A DNA stretch of 64,000 bases, taken from positions 124,001 through 188,000 of the forward strand of contig QPMI01000157.1 in NCBI GenBank assembly GCA_004431415.1, written 5' to 3'. Numbering within the stretch: position 1 is the stretch's first letter; each line of letters begins with the position of its first letter. A model generated the notes under the pieces. It made no database searches, had not been told where the DNA came from, and saw only the letters and a list, made by a program, of their open reading frames with translations. This document shows positions 49,317 through 59,407 of this stretch, piece by piece. Source of the DNA: Cyanophora paradoxa (lineage: Eukaryota; Glaucocystophyceae; Cyanophorales; Cyanophoraceae). A program made the translations under genes and the position numbers.

Positions 49317-49377
49317 CTTCATGACAAGACATGTTGTGCTTAGCTTGCTGTAAGCAAGGCTGCCGTGGCAGCCATAC
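49317..49377 (+). repeat. Repeat B2, end of RT-recombinase unit copy 1
   Basis: Same sequence as B1. Beyond it the flank begins CGTCCATATATATATAG, unrelated to the flank of the other copy. Confidence 0.92.
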
Positions 49378-49640
49378 GTCCATATATATATAGATTCCTT
49401 TGCTCCTTCATTTATATATATATATATATTATATTGTGTCCTTTGCTCCTTATATATATGTTGCAATTGATTGATTTGAACCCCATGCACATGCAATATG
49501 CTTCATGGCATGTGCATTAATCAAAGAGCACACCAAATCCCCTCCCCTCCACACCCTCCGCTTCTTCCCTCCCCCTCCCCCCCCCCCCCCCCCCCCCCCC
49601 GCCCCCCTCGCGGGTCCCCCCCTCTCCCCTGCGGATCCCC
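49378..49640. other. AT microsatellite and poly-C tract
   Basis: TATATATA blocks alternate with CCTTTGCTCCTT to about 49460. A pure C24 run is at 49577-49600. No gene is visible. The poly-C tract probably belongs to the 5' region or an intron of the following gene. Confidence 0.6.
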
Positions 49641-49649
49641 GCAATCGCC

Positions 49650-51943
49650 CGCCGCCCTGCTTTGGGCGGCGCCGCCCAAGCGGCGGGAGTCGGAGCCCTT
49701 CGTGGACACGGGCCTCGAGGGGCGCGACGTCGCCGTCCTCCGCGACCCGACCGGCGAGGAGCGGCCCTACTGGTCCGCCCCGCGCCCCCGACGCGCCCCG
49801 GCCCCCGCCCCGCCCCGCTGAGGCGGGCGCAGGGAGGGCGGCCTGGGCCCGCAGCTGCCCGAGTACGAGTGGACGCCCTCGCCCTCCGCCGGGGACTCCG
49901 CCTCCCAGCCCAGCGCCTTCGTGCGCCCCGCCCCGCCCCGCCCCGCCCGGCGCGCGCGGGGGCCGTCTGACGCCAGCGGGGGCCCCAGGAGGTGCTCAAG
50001 CGCTACGCGTCGGTGAAGGAGGAGGAGCCGGCGGCGGCCGCGGCGGGCCCGGCGGCGGCGCTCCCCGCCTTCCAGTCGCGCTCCATGAAGCCCCCCGCAA
50101 GCCGCCCCGCAGGGACCCCGCCGGCAGCGCCGGCAGCGGCGGCCCCGGCGCCGGCTCCCGGCCGGGATCGCGCGGGGACGGGGCGGGGCGGAGGGGCGGC
50201 GACGGGGCGGGGCAGAGCGGGGGTCGGGGGCCGGGCTCGGGCGGGGGCAGCCGCCCCGGCAGCCGCCAGGGCCCGGCTCCCAGCGCTCCAGCGGCAGCGG
50301 CTCGCAGCGCGCGACCACGCCGCAGGCCGGCTCCTTTGACGAGGGGCACGGCGCCGGGCCCGAGCGGGGCGCGTCGGCCGGCGCCGGCTCGCAGCGGGCG
50401 CGGCCCGGCTCCCGCGGGCCCTCCCCGCCGGCGCCCCCGGCTCGGGCGGCGGGGGCGCGGACCCGGCTCGGGCCCCGGCAGCCGCGGCGGCGCCGGCTCC
50501 GGAGGCGGCGCCGGGGCCGGCTTCGCGGGCATCGCCGGCGCCCTCGGCGGCCGCACTCGGGCGCCTCGGTGCCGGGCTCCTCCCGCGGCGTCTTCGGCTC
50601 CGCCGCCGAGGGTACGACGACGGCGGCGAGGGCTCGGACCCGGACAGCCCCCGCTCGGCGGTGCGCCCGCGCGCGTCGCCCCCGCGCGCCCCATCTCACG
50701 CCGGCGCAGCGCTGGAGTGGACGGGCCAGTGGCCGCCGCCCCTGCCGCACGAGTCGGAGCTGGGCCCGGGCCCGCGGGGCGCCTCGCGGGGTGCCTCGCG
50801 GGGCGCCGGCTCGCAGGGCCGCCACGGCGCCGGCTCCGGCTCCGGCTCGAGCCCGGGCCCGGCCTCGGGCCTCGGCTCCCGCGCCGGCAGCCGCTCCGCC
50901 TCGGGCCCGAGGCCGGGCAGCCGGGGCGAGGCGGCGGCCTCGGGCGGCGCTGGCGCGGCGGCCGGGGTCGAGCTGGCGCTGGCGCGGGGCGCCTCGGCCT
51001 CGGCGGAGGCGGGGCCGGCGCGGGGCCACACGGCGGAGCGGGAGGGCGGGGCGTGGCGGGGGCGCTCGGCGGGCCTGGCCGCCCAGTTCCTCCAGTTCGA
51101 GCTGCGCCGCATGGCCCGCGCCGCCCGCACCCCCTCCACCCCTCCCGCCCCCCTCCCGCTCCTCCCTCCGCTCCCGCCAGCGCCCCCGCCGCGCCGGCCC
51201 CGGGGCGGGGGAGCCCCTCCGCCGGGCCGCGGCGGCCTCCGCTGCATGACGCCCGACTCGGCCTCCGTCGCCTCCGCCCCGCGCCTCCCCTCGGCCCCGG
51301 CCGCCATGGCCGCCCCGCCGGGCTCCCCGCAGCGGCGGGGCCCGGCGGTGCAGACGCAGCCCTCGCCGGCCGCCGCCACCGCCCTCGCCCTCGTGCCCCC
51401 GTCCCGCTCCCCGCGCCCCGCCTCCTGCTCCTCAACCCCCGCCCGCCCGGCCCCGCGCTTCCGCCTCTCCGCCCTCCCCGCGCCCCCGCCCCGCGCGCTC
51501 CCCGTCCCCGTCGGTGTCCCCCCCGCCTCGCCCGCCCGCCCCGGGGCCCCGGCGGCCGCCCGGCGGCCGACCTCTCGTCCGCCGCCGCCCTCCTCCTCGC
51601 CTCCCGCCCCTCCCGCTCCGCCTCCGCACCCGCCCTCCCTCCCGCCCCCGCCCCGCCCCCGCCCCGCCCCGATCGCGAGCCGCCGCCCAGCCCGCCCCCC
51701 GGGGCCGCCGCCGGGGCGCCGCTGGCGCGGCCCCACACCCCTTCCTTTTCCCTTCTGAGGCCGCGGTCCCGGGCGGCTACTGCGGCGGGGGCCCCGAGCC
51801 TCGTCCGCGCGACGCAGCCCGTCGCCCTCAACAGCGGCGCTCCGCCACGGCCCTACTCCCTCAGCCCGCTGGCCCAGCTGCAGCGCGCCCCGTCCGCCTC
51901 GCACCTGCCCCTCCCCTCCAGCCTCTTCCCCATCTCGGTGTAG
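49650..51943 (+). CDS. Host gene encoding a Gly/Ser/Arg/Pro-rich low-complexity protein (exon limits uncertain)
   Basis: Extreme GC content leaves several frames open, so limits are approximate. Stretches that look coding lie on the plus strand in different frames, as expected for exons split by C-rich introns: SEPFVDTGLEGRDVAVLRDP (about 49695), LPEYEWTPSPSAGD (about 49855), EVLKRYASVKEEEP (about 49990), DSPRSAVRPRASPPRAPSHA (about 50645) and LAAQFLQFELRRMARAA (about 51075). The end reads LQRAPSASHLPLPSSLFPIS with TAG at 51941. Repetitive GSRxGSR tracts lie between. No known domain, so I assign no function. The 812-codon single frame through the region is probably not the real product. Confidence 0.45.
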
Positions 51944-52240
51944 CCTGCCCTGAGCTGTGGCAACTGTGTCTATAATCGTTTTTCATGGGGTACGAAATTC
52001 TCAATTTTCCAGGGGGTACGGCCGGAGGGCCACTCGCAGCGCCGCCGGCCGCGTCGAATATTAATAGCTATATAGCTGGAAGCTCGCGATCGGTGTCGAA
52101 TAGCTGGAAAGCATCAGGTTAGACGCCGCGCATGTTGTCCCTATCCGTTGCGCTGGTCGCGCTGCGGCATGATCCGCGCAGCCGGTGCGCTGCATGCGCA
52201 GGTTCATGCGCGCTGCGGCATGCGATGATCGTCATCGATC
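51944..52240. other. Intergenic region
   Basis: Lower GC than both neighbours. Contains ATTAATAGCTATATAGC near 52060 and repeated GCGCTGCGGCATG motifs near 52150-52225. Probably holds the promoter of the RCC1-repeat gene, but no element can be assigned. Confidence 0.4.
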
Positions 52241-54210
52241 ATGGGAAGCGCTAGCTCGGCGTCAAGACCTTCAGTCACAAACCCGAGCGCGTCGCGCACG
52301 GTTCAAATTCCCTCGAACATCCGCCTCGCGGGTGTAGTTGGTCTGGTTCGATCGTTATGCGCGCTGCGTGACCTATCTGTTGATCATGCGATCATGACTG
52401 CGGTGATGTCGATGCAGGAGCGCGAGCGCGAGTCGTACGCGAGCGCTTCGGCGCCGGAGAGCGAAGACCAGCATACGCAGCTGCCACAGCGGCAAGACAA
52501 GGTCAAGTACATCGAGCTGGTGCGATTACCAACGGAGGTGCTGCCGGCGTCGGAAAGTGGAGCCGGCCTGCCGCACGCGGCACTTGCGGTCGACGTGAGC
52601 AAGCAGAAGCGGTGCCGCTTCAGCACGCAGGGGCCCTTCCAGCTCGCTACATCCGCCGACTCGGCCTTCTGGGTCTCCCGTGCGGCCCCTCCCTGTTGCT
52701 ACCTTCGGGGGCGCTCGCTTCCGTTTCTTATGCGTCACCAGAGGCTGGCCGGCTGTTCCGATGGAGGCTGACGCTGCTGGACGCCCCCGGCTGTGACGGG
52801 TTCGAAGAGGAGCAGCCGCCGGAGCTGCCGGTGTCGGGCCTCCACCCGGGGGCTCGCGACCGGCTGAAGCAGGTCGCCTGCGGGGCCGGCTTCGTCCTCG
52901 CCCTCTCCGAAGAGGGCGCCCTCTTCGCTCGCGGCAGGTGGGTCATCAGGGACAGAGGGCGTCCTCGTGGGGCTCTAGCTGACGGTCCCGGGGCGGGCCG
53001 GGGCGCAGCAACGGGCTCGGGCAGCTGGGCCAAGACGGCGACGTGCCCCACGGGTACAGCTACTCCTTCCTGCGGGTGCCGTACAAGGCGCCGGTGGCGG
53101 CGGTGTCGGCGGGGCACGCCTTCGCCGCCCTCCTCACGGCGGGGGGCGAGGTGGCCACGTGGGGCGACAACTCGCACGGGCAGCTGGGGCACGGCCCGGC
53201 CCTCGGGCCCCTGCGCCGCCCGAGGGCGGTGACGGGCCTCCACCGGTGGAAGGCGTGCACGAGGGTCGCGTGCGGCCCGCAGCACGTCGTCGCCGTCGAC
53301 CACGAGGGCACCCTCCTCGCCTGGGGCCGCACCGGCCTCCCCCACGACGCCAGCGTCCGCCCGCCCGACCCCCGCCCGGCAGCTTCGCGTGTTCACGCGC
53401 CGGGGCGCAGGATCGGATGTGGGCGGCGCCCGGGGAGGTGCCCGGGGCGCCGCGGGGCGTGGTGCAGGTCGCCTGCGGGGGCGCTGTCGACGCCGACGGC
53501 CACACGGCCCTCCTCACCGGTGCGCGCCGCCTCGAGCCGAGCCGGGGGCCCCGCCCCTCGTTTCGACCCGGGGCGCCTGCGCTCAGCGGGGGGCGAGGTG
53601 CACACGTTCGGGCGGTGCGCGGAAGGGCAGCTGGGCCACCACTACGACCACGCAGCCCCCGAGGCCCCGTGCTACCCAGCCCAGGTCGGCACCCCCGGAT
53701 CCCCGCCGGCGCGCCGGCCCCGCGAGCCACGGCCGCGCCGCCGCGCAGATCGACGCGTCGCTGGTGGGCCGCGCGACGCACGTCTCCTGCGGGGCCTACG
53801 CCACGTACTTCCGCACGGGCGCGCCCTCGGTCTCGTATGCACCGATCGCGACGCTGGCACGCTCTGACTCCGGGCGCAGAGCGGGGCGAGATGTTCCGCT
53901 TGGGCCTGGGTCGGCGCGGCCCCCAGCAGATCATAATCGATGTGCGTGCGCCGCGGCGCCTGCGCCGCCGCTTCCCGATTCTACCTTGAAGCTCGCTGAT
54001 GAGGGCCGCCGGCAGGAGGGCGCTCACGTGGCCAGCGTCGTCTGCTCGAGCTTCCACGCCATCGCAGTCTGCGGTCCGCGCGCCCCGAAGGCGTGCCGGG
54101 GCCGTGCCTGGGCTCACAGGCGCCGCCCTCTGTGCAGACGTCTCGTCGGCGCGAGCAACCTGAGAGGTCGCCGCATCCCGGACTTGTGCTCTTGCGAGCG
54201 GGCGCGGTAA
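52241..54210 (+). CDS. RCC1-repeat (beta-propeller) protein, intron-containing
   Basis: The first segment from ATG 52241 begins MGSASSAS, a possible N-myristoylation signal, then about 130 residues of unknown type. RCC1-like blades follow across several frames: LKQVACGAGFVLALSEEGALF (its core, about 52865-52930), AFAALLTAGGEVATWGDNSH then GQLGHG (53118-53195), RVACGPQHVVAVDHEGTLLA then WGR (53266-53330), VVQVACGGAVDADGHTALL (about 53458), GEVHTFGRCAEGQLGHH (about 53592) and VASVVCSSFHAIAVC (about 54030). The pattern GxxHxxALxxxGxxxxWGxxxxGQLG defines RCC1 propellers, which bind proteins or chromatin. C-rich spacers with GT...AG limits separate blades. It could be joined with the downstream kinase, as RCC1-kinase fusions exist. 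Confidence 0.72.
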
Positions 54211-54576
54211 TCTTGAAGGACCTTTCCCTCGAGCTCGGCGGCCCCATGGCCAGCGCTAGCTGCAAAACCAGCGCCCGCGCGCGCGCCCCGGCCGCGGGCC
54301 CGCGTCTCCTGCCGCCGCGGGAGAGCCGCCGCCGCACGCCACCCGCTCTCCGTCCCCGTCGGTGCACGTTTCACCAAGCCCTTCCCCTCTCGCTCGAGCC
54401 CTCTCGGCCGCCCTCCCCGATCGTCCGGGATCCGCGCGCGCGCCAGCGGTGCCGCCGGCACCCCTACCCGCTTCTCGTGAGTATCTAAGTATGAATGTTT
54501 AGTATCATGTAAGTACACTTGTGCCAGTGCGCTCGTACGCACGTGTGATCCAACACAGCTAGGTTTATGGATACGT

Positions 54577-56100
54577 GTGAACACTTCGTTCGCCGCGCCC
54601 AAACGGCTGCGGCGATTAGGCATGGCCACGGAGTTCGGCCTGCCGCCGCTGCCGTCCGCGCTCGAGGAAGAGTTCAACCGCTCGAAGGTCAAGCTGGGAA
54701 GCGGTGCGCTGCTCGAATTCAGCCGGTGCCGACGGGCGGCCGTCGCGTTTGTGACATGTACACCGCGCGGAAGCGGAAGCAGCCGGCCAGCACTGCCTTT
54801 CGGAAGCGGAAACGAGTTACGATCCTAGCAAATACAAGTCTATGAAGTGGGATGCCCGTCTGCACTCGGCAGCTAAAGTTTCGCGCCGCTGGCCATGGCC
54901 GAAACTGATCGAGTCCCGCGCAGGTTCATTTGGCGACGTAAAACAAGTGTTCTACGGCGATGTGCCGAGGCTTAAATGGCGGCTCTATGCGCTTAAGCGC
55001 GTCAGCAAGACCGGACCGGGCTACGATGATCGCATGCATATGCATGAGCGCGAGCTCAAAGGGGCGATGCACGTCTTGTGCGCCTGCGCTTCTCCGTCCG
55101 AGTGATCCTTCCCGACATCCTGCTGATCGCTGGAACTGGGCGTCGCAGGAGGGCGTGCTTGGAACGACGGCTGCACGAGACGAGCGAGAACGTGCTGCCG
55201 CTGTACGCCATCTGGGAGAGCGAGGATGCTCTCTGGATGCTGATGTACGCACGGCGCCGGCGCGACAGCCCGCTCCCGAGCCCCGGGCGCGAGCTCACGC
55301 GCCGCGCGCCGCAGGGAGCGCGCGGACGGGTCTCTGTTGGACCTTAGAACCTCCTTCGCCCAAGTCCGTGCGCCCGCTGCGGGGACGCCTGGCCTCCGCC
55401 GCCGCTGATCGCGGGCCGCGGCAGCCGAGGACGAATTCCGAGTCATGGCGCTCGACTTCGCCCGGCAGGTTCGCCCGCTGTAACCCCCCCCCCCCCCCCC
55501 CCCCCCGACGTCTGCGAGACCGTACCCCGCGCGCCCAGATCGCTGGGGGCGTGCTGGCGATGCACAGCGACCCCGAGGTCCTCGTGCACCGCGACATCAA
55601 GCCCGCCAACGTCCTCCTGTTCTCCGGCGATGTACCCCCCTCGTCCCCCCCCCTCCCGTTCTTCCCCCCGAGCCCCGCGGGGCAGACGCTGCGGGTGAAG
55701 GTGGCGGACTTCAGCCTCGTGCGGCGGCAGGAGACCTGCGCGACGCACAGGGCGGGCACCCTGCGCTACCTCCCCCCCGAGTGCTTCGAGGCGCACCGCC
55801 CGGAGGTCCGCCGCCCGCCCGCCCGCCGGCCTCGACCGCCGGTGGAGCGTGGATACTGCAGGCGGGGCCGGACGCGAGGGGCCAGGACACGTGGTCGGTC
55901 GCCGTCGTCGTCGCCGAGCTCTTCCTCCGCTTCCAGCGCGCCCCCTTCAGGTCGGGCCGGCCCCCGCCGCCCCTCCCCTGGCCGGGGCGGCGCTCAGTGC
56001 GGGCGTGTGCAGCCACTTGAGGCCGGAGGAGAGGCGCATGGAGCGGGATACCGCCCAGTTCCACGACCCCTACACCCCCGCCGACCTGTCCGCCCGCCCC
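54577..56100 (+). CDS. Protein kinase (Ser/Thr type), intron-rich, exon limits approximate
   Basis: Kinase landmarks appear in order on the plus strand in several frames: glycine-loop-like GSFGDVKQVF (about 54925), the invariant Lys in YALKRVSK (about 54985), LPLYAIWESEDALWMLMYA hinge region (about 55197), catalytic loop VLVHRDIKPANVLL (about 55575-55620), VADFSLVRR (DFS in place of DFG, about 55700), TLRYLPPECF (APE-like, about 55760), DTWSVAVVVAELFL (about 55888) and HLRPEERRM (subdomain XI, about 56015). Catalytic Lys and Asp residues are kept, so activity is likely despite DFS. Introns are C-rich; one carries a C23 run (55484-55506) and another starts GTACCCCCC near 55632. Substrate unknown. 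Confidence 0.7.
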
Positions 56101-56279
56101 CCCGCCCCGCCCCGCCCCGCCCCGCCCCGCGTCTGGGGCTCCCGGGATCCGAGCCCGCGCCGCAGGGCGTCCCTCGACACGTACGCCCGCGGGCTCTCTG
56201 ACGCCGTGCGGGGCTGCCTTCGGGTACCCCCTTTTCTCCCTCCCATCCCCCCACTTCCCATCCTCTGAGCGCGGCGCGG

Positions 56280-57481
56280 CGCAGCGCGACTGGCGCGCCC
56301 GGCGGTCCCTGCGGGAGTTCAAGGCGGCGCTGGTGCGAACGAAGCGCCCCCGAACGCCCCCGCGCCGCCGCCGCCAGCCCCCGGGGCCCACCTTCGGAAG
56401 CTGCGCCGCAGGATGGCCTCGTCCTGTGCCCCCCCGCGTCGGGCTCGGGGGGCCCCGCCCCGGCCCCGGGCCGAGCCGCCTCGCCGGCGCCGGTGCGCGC
56501 GCGCGCTGCGCCTTCGCTCGCGCTCGCGGCCCTCTGGGCGAGGGCGGGGCCGACGCCTGCGCAGGGGCGCCGGGCGCCGCCCCGCGCGACGGCTCGGACC
56601 CTCTCGACATGATGGACATCTCCAGGGCCCTTCCGGTACCCCCCGGGCCCCGCCCGCACCCCCGCCACCGCCGGGCCCCCCGACCGCCCCGCCGCAGGCC
56701 GTCGCCCCTCGGCCGCCCAGCGCCCGCGCCGCCGCCGCCCCGCCGCCGCCGCCGCCGCCTCAGCCGGTCGCACGGGCGGCCCGAGTCTCGGCGGCGGACT
56801 GCGTGCTCCGCCCGTGCGGGTGCAAGTTCTCCCCGGACCCGCACGCGCCCCTCTCCAGGGGCCTCTTCGCCGGTGCCCGCGCCGCCCCGTGCTCCCCGGC
56901 TCCACCCGGCGCGCCCTTGATGATCATGAGCTTCTGGGCGGCGGCGCGCAGGGCATTCGGTGCAACCGCCCGCCTCGCTCCCTTCCGCGTTCTGCCCTTC
57001 TTTACCCCTAGTCCAGGTCGTCGTGGCGGGCAAGCTTCCGGGCACGACGCTGCCGCTTGCCAAGGGCTTCCTCGTCAAGGTCCGCCCCCGCCGCCCCGCG
57101 CCCCCTGCCGGGCTCGAGCCGGCGGGTGGCCGTCGGGTCAGAAATGCGGCGCGAGCGCCACGCCGAGCGGGGTGACGGGGAACACGAATGTGCGCCCGCG
57201 CGCGCGTGCGTGCGCCCCGGGCCGGCGGGGCTTGACTCCACTTGGGGGCAGGTGGCGGTGATCGCGGAGCCGTTCTCGCAGAACAGGAACCAGGTCATGC
57301 AGGACCTCGAGGGGGAGCGCCACCGCGGCCGCGTCCTGGCGCGCCGCCCCCGCCCCCGCCCCCTCCCCGCCCCGCCCCTTCGCCCCGGCTCCTTCTGACC
57401 GGCCGCCGTGGGGCAGATCGTGTGCGGGAAGTGCTTCGTGGACCTGATGGACGCCGACACGCGCCCCGGTGGCGGCGCGTA
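56280..57481 (+). CDS. Unassigned host exons downstream of the kinase
   Basis: Fragments that read as coding lie on the plus strand: RDWRARRSLREFKAALVRTK (about 56287), DPLDMMDISRAL (about 56598), CGCKFSPDPHAPLSRGLFA (about 56815), VQVVVAGKLPGTTLPLAKGF (about 57014), VAVIAEPFSQNRNQVMQDLE (about 57252) and IVCGKCFVDLMDADTRPGGG ending TAG at 57479-57481. C-rich GT...AG spacers separate them; one begins GTACCCCCCGG near 56636. These may be the C-terminal part of the kinase gene or a separate gene. I recognise no domain. Confidence 0.4.
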
Positions 57482-57781
57482 GCGGCGGCAGCCCCACCCC
57501 GCCCCTTCCCCCGGCCTCACGGCGTCTGCTCCCTCGCCCCCGGGCCTCCCCGGCTCCGCCGCGCCCTGTCCCTCCACGCCAGCGGCGCCTGGCGGCCGGT
57601 GACGGCTGCGCTCGTTCCCCGGGCCCTCCCGCCCCGGGCCGCGGCGGCAACGGCGAGCGGCGCCTGGCGATGAAGCGCCGAGAGAGGAATTTCTCGAATG
57701 TTACAGCTGGCAGAGCAGTAGATCAGCAGGAGAGCGCGCTAGCACTACGTATACTGCAGGCGCAATACTGGTACATGATAC
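57482..57781. other. Intergenic region before inverted retroelement
   Basis: GC-rich to about 57690, then mixed sequence to the repeat B of copy 2. No gene is convincing. Confidence 0.4.
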
Positions 57782-57843
57782 GTATGGCTGCCACGGCAGC
57801 CTTGCTTACAGCAAGCTAAGCACAACATGTCTTGTCATGAAGT
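57782..57843 (-). repeat. Repeat B3, end of inverted unit
   Basis: Reverse complement of B1/B2, with the GGCTGCC-AC-GGCAGCC hairpin at the outer edge. Confidence 0.92.
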
Positions 57844-58250
57844 GAAGGTCTAGATTCGCGCTTGCCAAAGCCGCGAAGCTAAGATCATGACTCGCTCGCT
57901 CACAAGAAGGGCAAGCTGCAACTGCGCTCGAGGACATCAGCTAGCGCACGCTGCAGAGTGAGTCTTGCGGACGTAGAATGATTGAACATTAGTGATCAAT
58001 TGTTGATCAATTATTCATCAAAAGATATCAATGGTTGGCACTAACAATGGCTTAAAGATGACTGAAGGCATAGTAAACAATGGGCATTGCTAACACACAT
58101 TGAAAGCGGCTAAGCAAAGCCGCTCGAGCGGCTAGGGAACAAGCCGCTCAGCAAGTTACACAGCTTGCCCTCGCTTGTGAGCGAGGGAGACAAGCGCCGA
58201 CAGCACAGCAAAGGCGCACAACTGCGAAGCAAGACTCTAAGACTAGACAA

Positions 58251-59251
58251 TCAACTACTGCGCCGAGTACGCGCGACTTGCTGCCGACATGACTGCAGCG
58301 AAGCTGACGGGCCAGCGTAACGAGCACCAGGCCTAGCCATGAGCGCAGCCAAGGGCGGGCGCTCAGCAGAATCGATATAGCGTCGGTAGACCGCTGACAA
58401 CAAAGACCAGCGACCAACCGCTTGAACAAGCTCTTCAGGCACGCCCGCAGCAGCCAGAGCAGTAGCTCCACCGCGACGCAAGCCATGAGGTGTGATACCA
58501 GTGGCGTCCAAGCCCGCCGCGTCAAATGCGAACCGGAGAACATAGGCCACGGTCTGAGCTGACAGAGAACGAGCTGCGTCCCGAAGCTGCCCAAAAAGAG
58601 GTGCGCCCGGATCCGCGAGCGCTAGAGTCCGCAAGTAGGTTCGAAACCAGAACACCGGACAGATGACCGACTCTGGGACGGCGCCCAAGACAACTTGCGC
58701 GCCTTGGCGACGACGATCGGTCTTGGAACCGGCAATGAAGAGCACGACGCGATCCGCGCGGATGGACACATCTTGCCGCCGGAGTGCCACGATTTCGCCA
58801 CGCCGCAACAGGCCAAAGAAACCGGTAAGCAACATCACAAGGGCGCGAAGGAGCTTGTTTGAGGGGGAACGAGCGTAGGTACGAGCAATCGCCTCCAGGT
58901 GGACGGACGTGACCAATGCAGATTGCTTTGCTGGTTTTCCACAAAGTCGGGCGATTCCTTGCAATGTTTGCAGCACAAGGGGTGAGCAAATGCAGTAGTA
59001 GGCAACATCCTCTGCCTTGTCTGATGTAGCAGAGCAGAGTGACACTGGTCAATTGCTGAGAGACCGTACTCTTCATCAGCAAGAGCCACCAGCAGTGTTG
59101 CGACGCCAGAAGCTGTTGGTGGCCAGGCTGGAATGCAGTGAACCGCGCAATGGCCTTCATAGAGGACGACCCAGCGGGCGTAGAGGCTTTGGGTTCGCTC
59201 GCTCACAGAGTTTGTTCTGTAGAAAGTGACCCGGTTGAGCAGATCAGCCAT
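58251..59251 (-). CDS. Tyrosine recombinase of the retroelement, copy 2 (one frame break)
   Basis: Same protein as 47908-48908: GLLRRGE, HGLRRGGAT and VYRRYID carry the catalytic Arg, His/Arg and Tyr. Here the frame breaks earlier, near 58980, where four bases stand in place of the C5 run of copy 1 (48177-48181). The run that is short in copy 1 is complete here. Between them the copies show one full-length reading frame. Confidence 0.9.
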
Positions 59252-59407
59252 ACGAGCACCTGCATCACCAGAGTCAAGGGTATGTCAGACTACATTTCTT
59301 CTTCTTCTTTTTAAAGCCCCCCACTCAAGCTTTCTATCCCTGTTGCTGGACAAAGTAAGCTGAGCAGAGATGAGCAGGAGTTGAATTCTGCAGCAAGAGC
59401 CTTCAAT

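Larger units (their letters stand above)
45558..49377 (+). mobile_element. RT/RNase H-tyrosine recombinase retroelement unit, copy 1 (DIRS/Ngaro-like)
   Basis: A 3,820-bp unit from repeat A2 to repeat B2, containing a reverse transcriptase/RNase H ORF and a tyrosine recombinase ORF and no integrase of the DDE type. This gene set defines the DIRS order, which integrates a circular DNA by site-specific recombination and so makes no target duplication. Copy 2 (57782-61601) is inverted, has the same length, and is nearly identical. Confidence 0.9.

Noticed and set aside
49767-51904. Minus-strand frames of 365 to 611 codons opposite the low-complexity host gene
   Set aside because: Very high GC content opens every frame. 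Plus-strand segments look more protein-like and end in a sensible terminus.
57849-58250. Independent gene in the 3' part of the inverted retroelement
   Set aside because: The sequence is the exact inverted counterpart of the non-coding 3' region of copy 1 (48909-49310).
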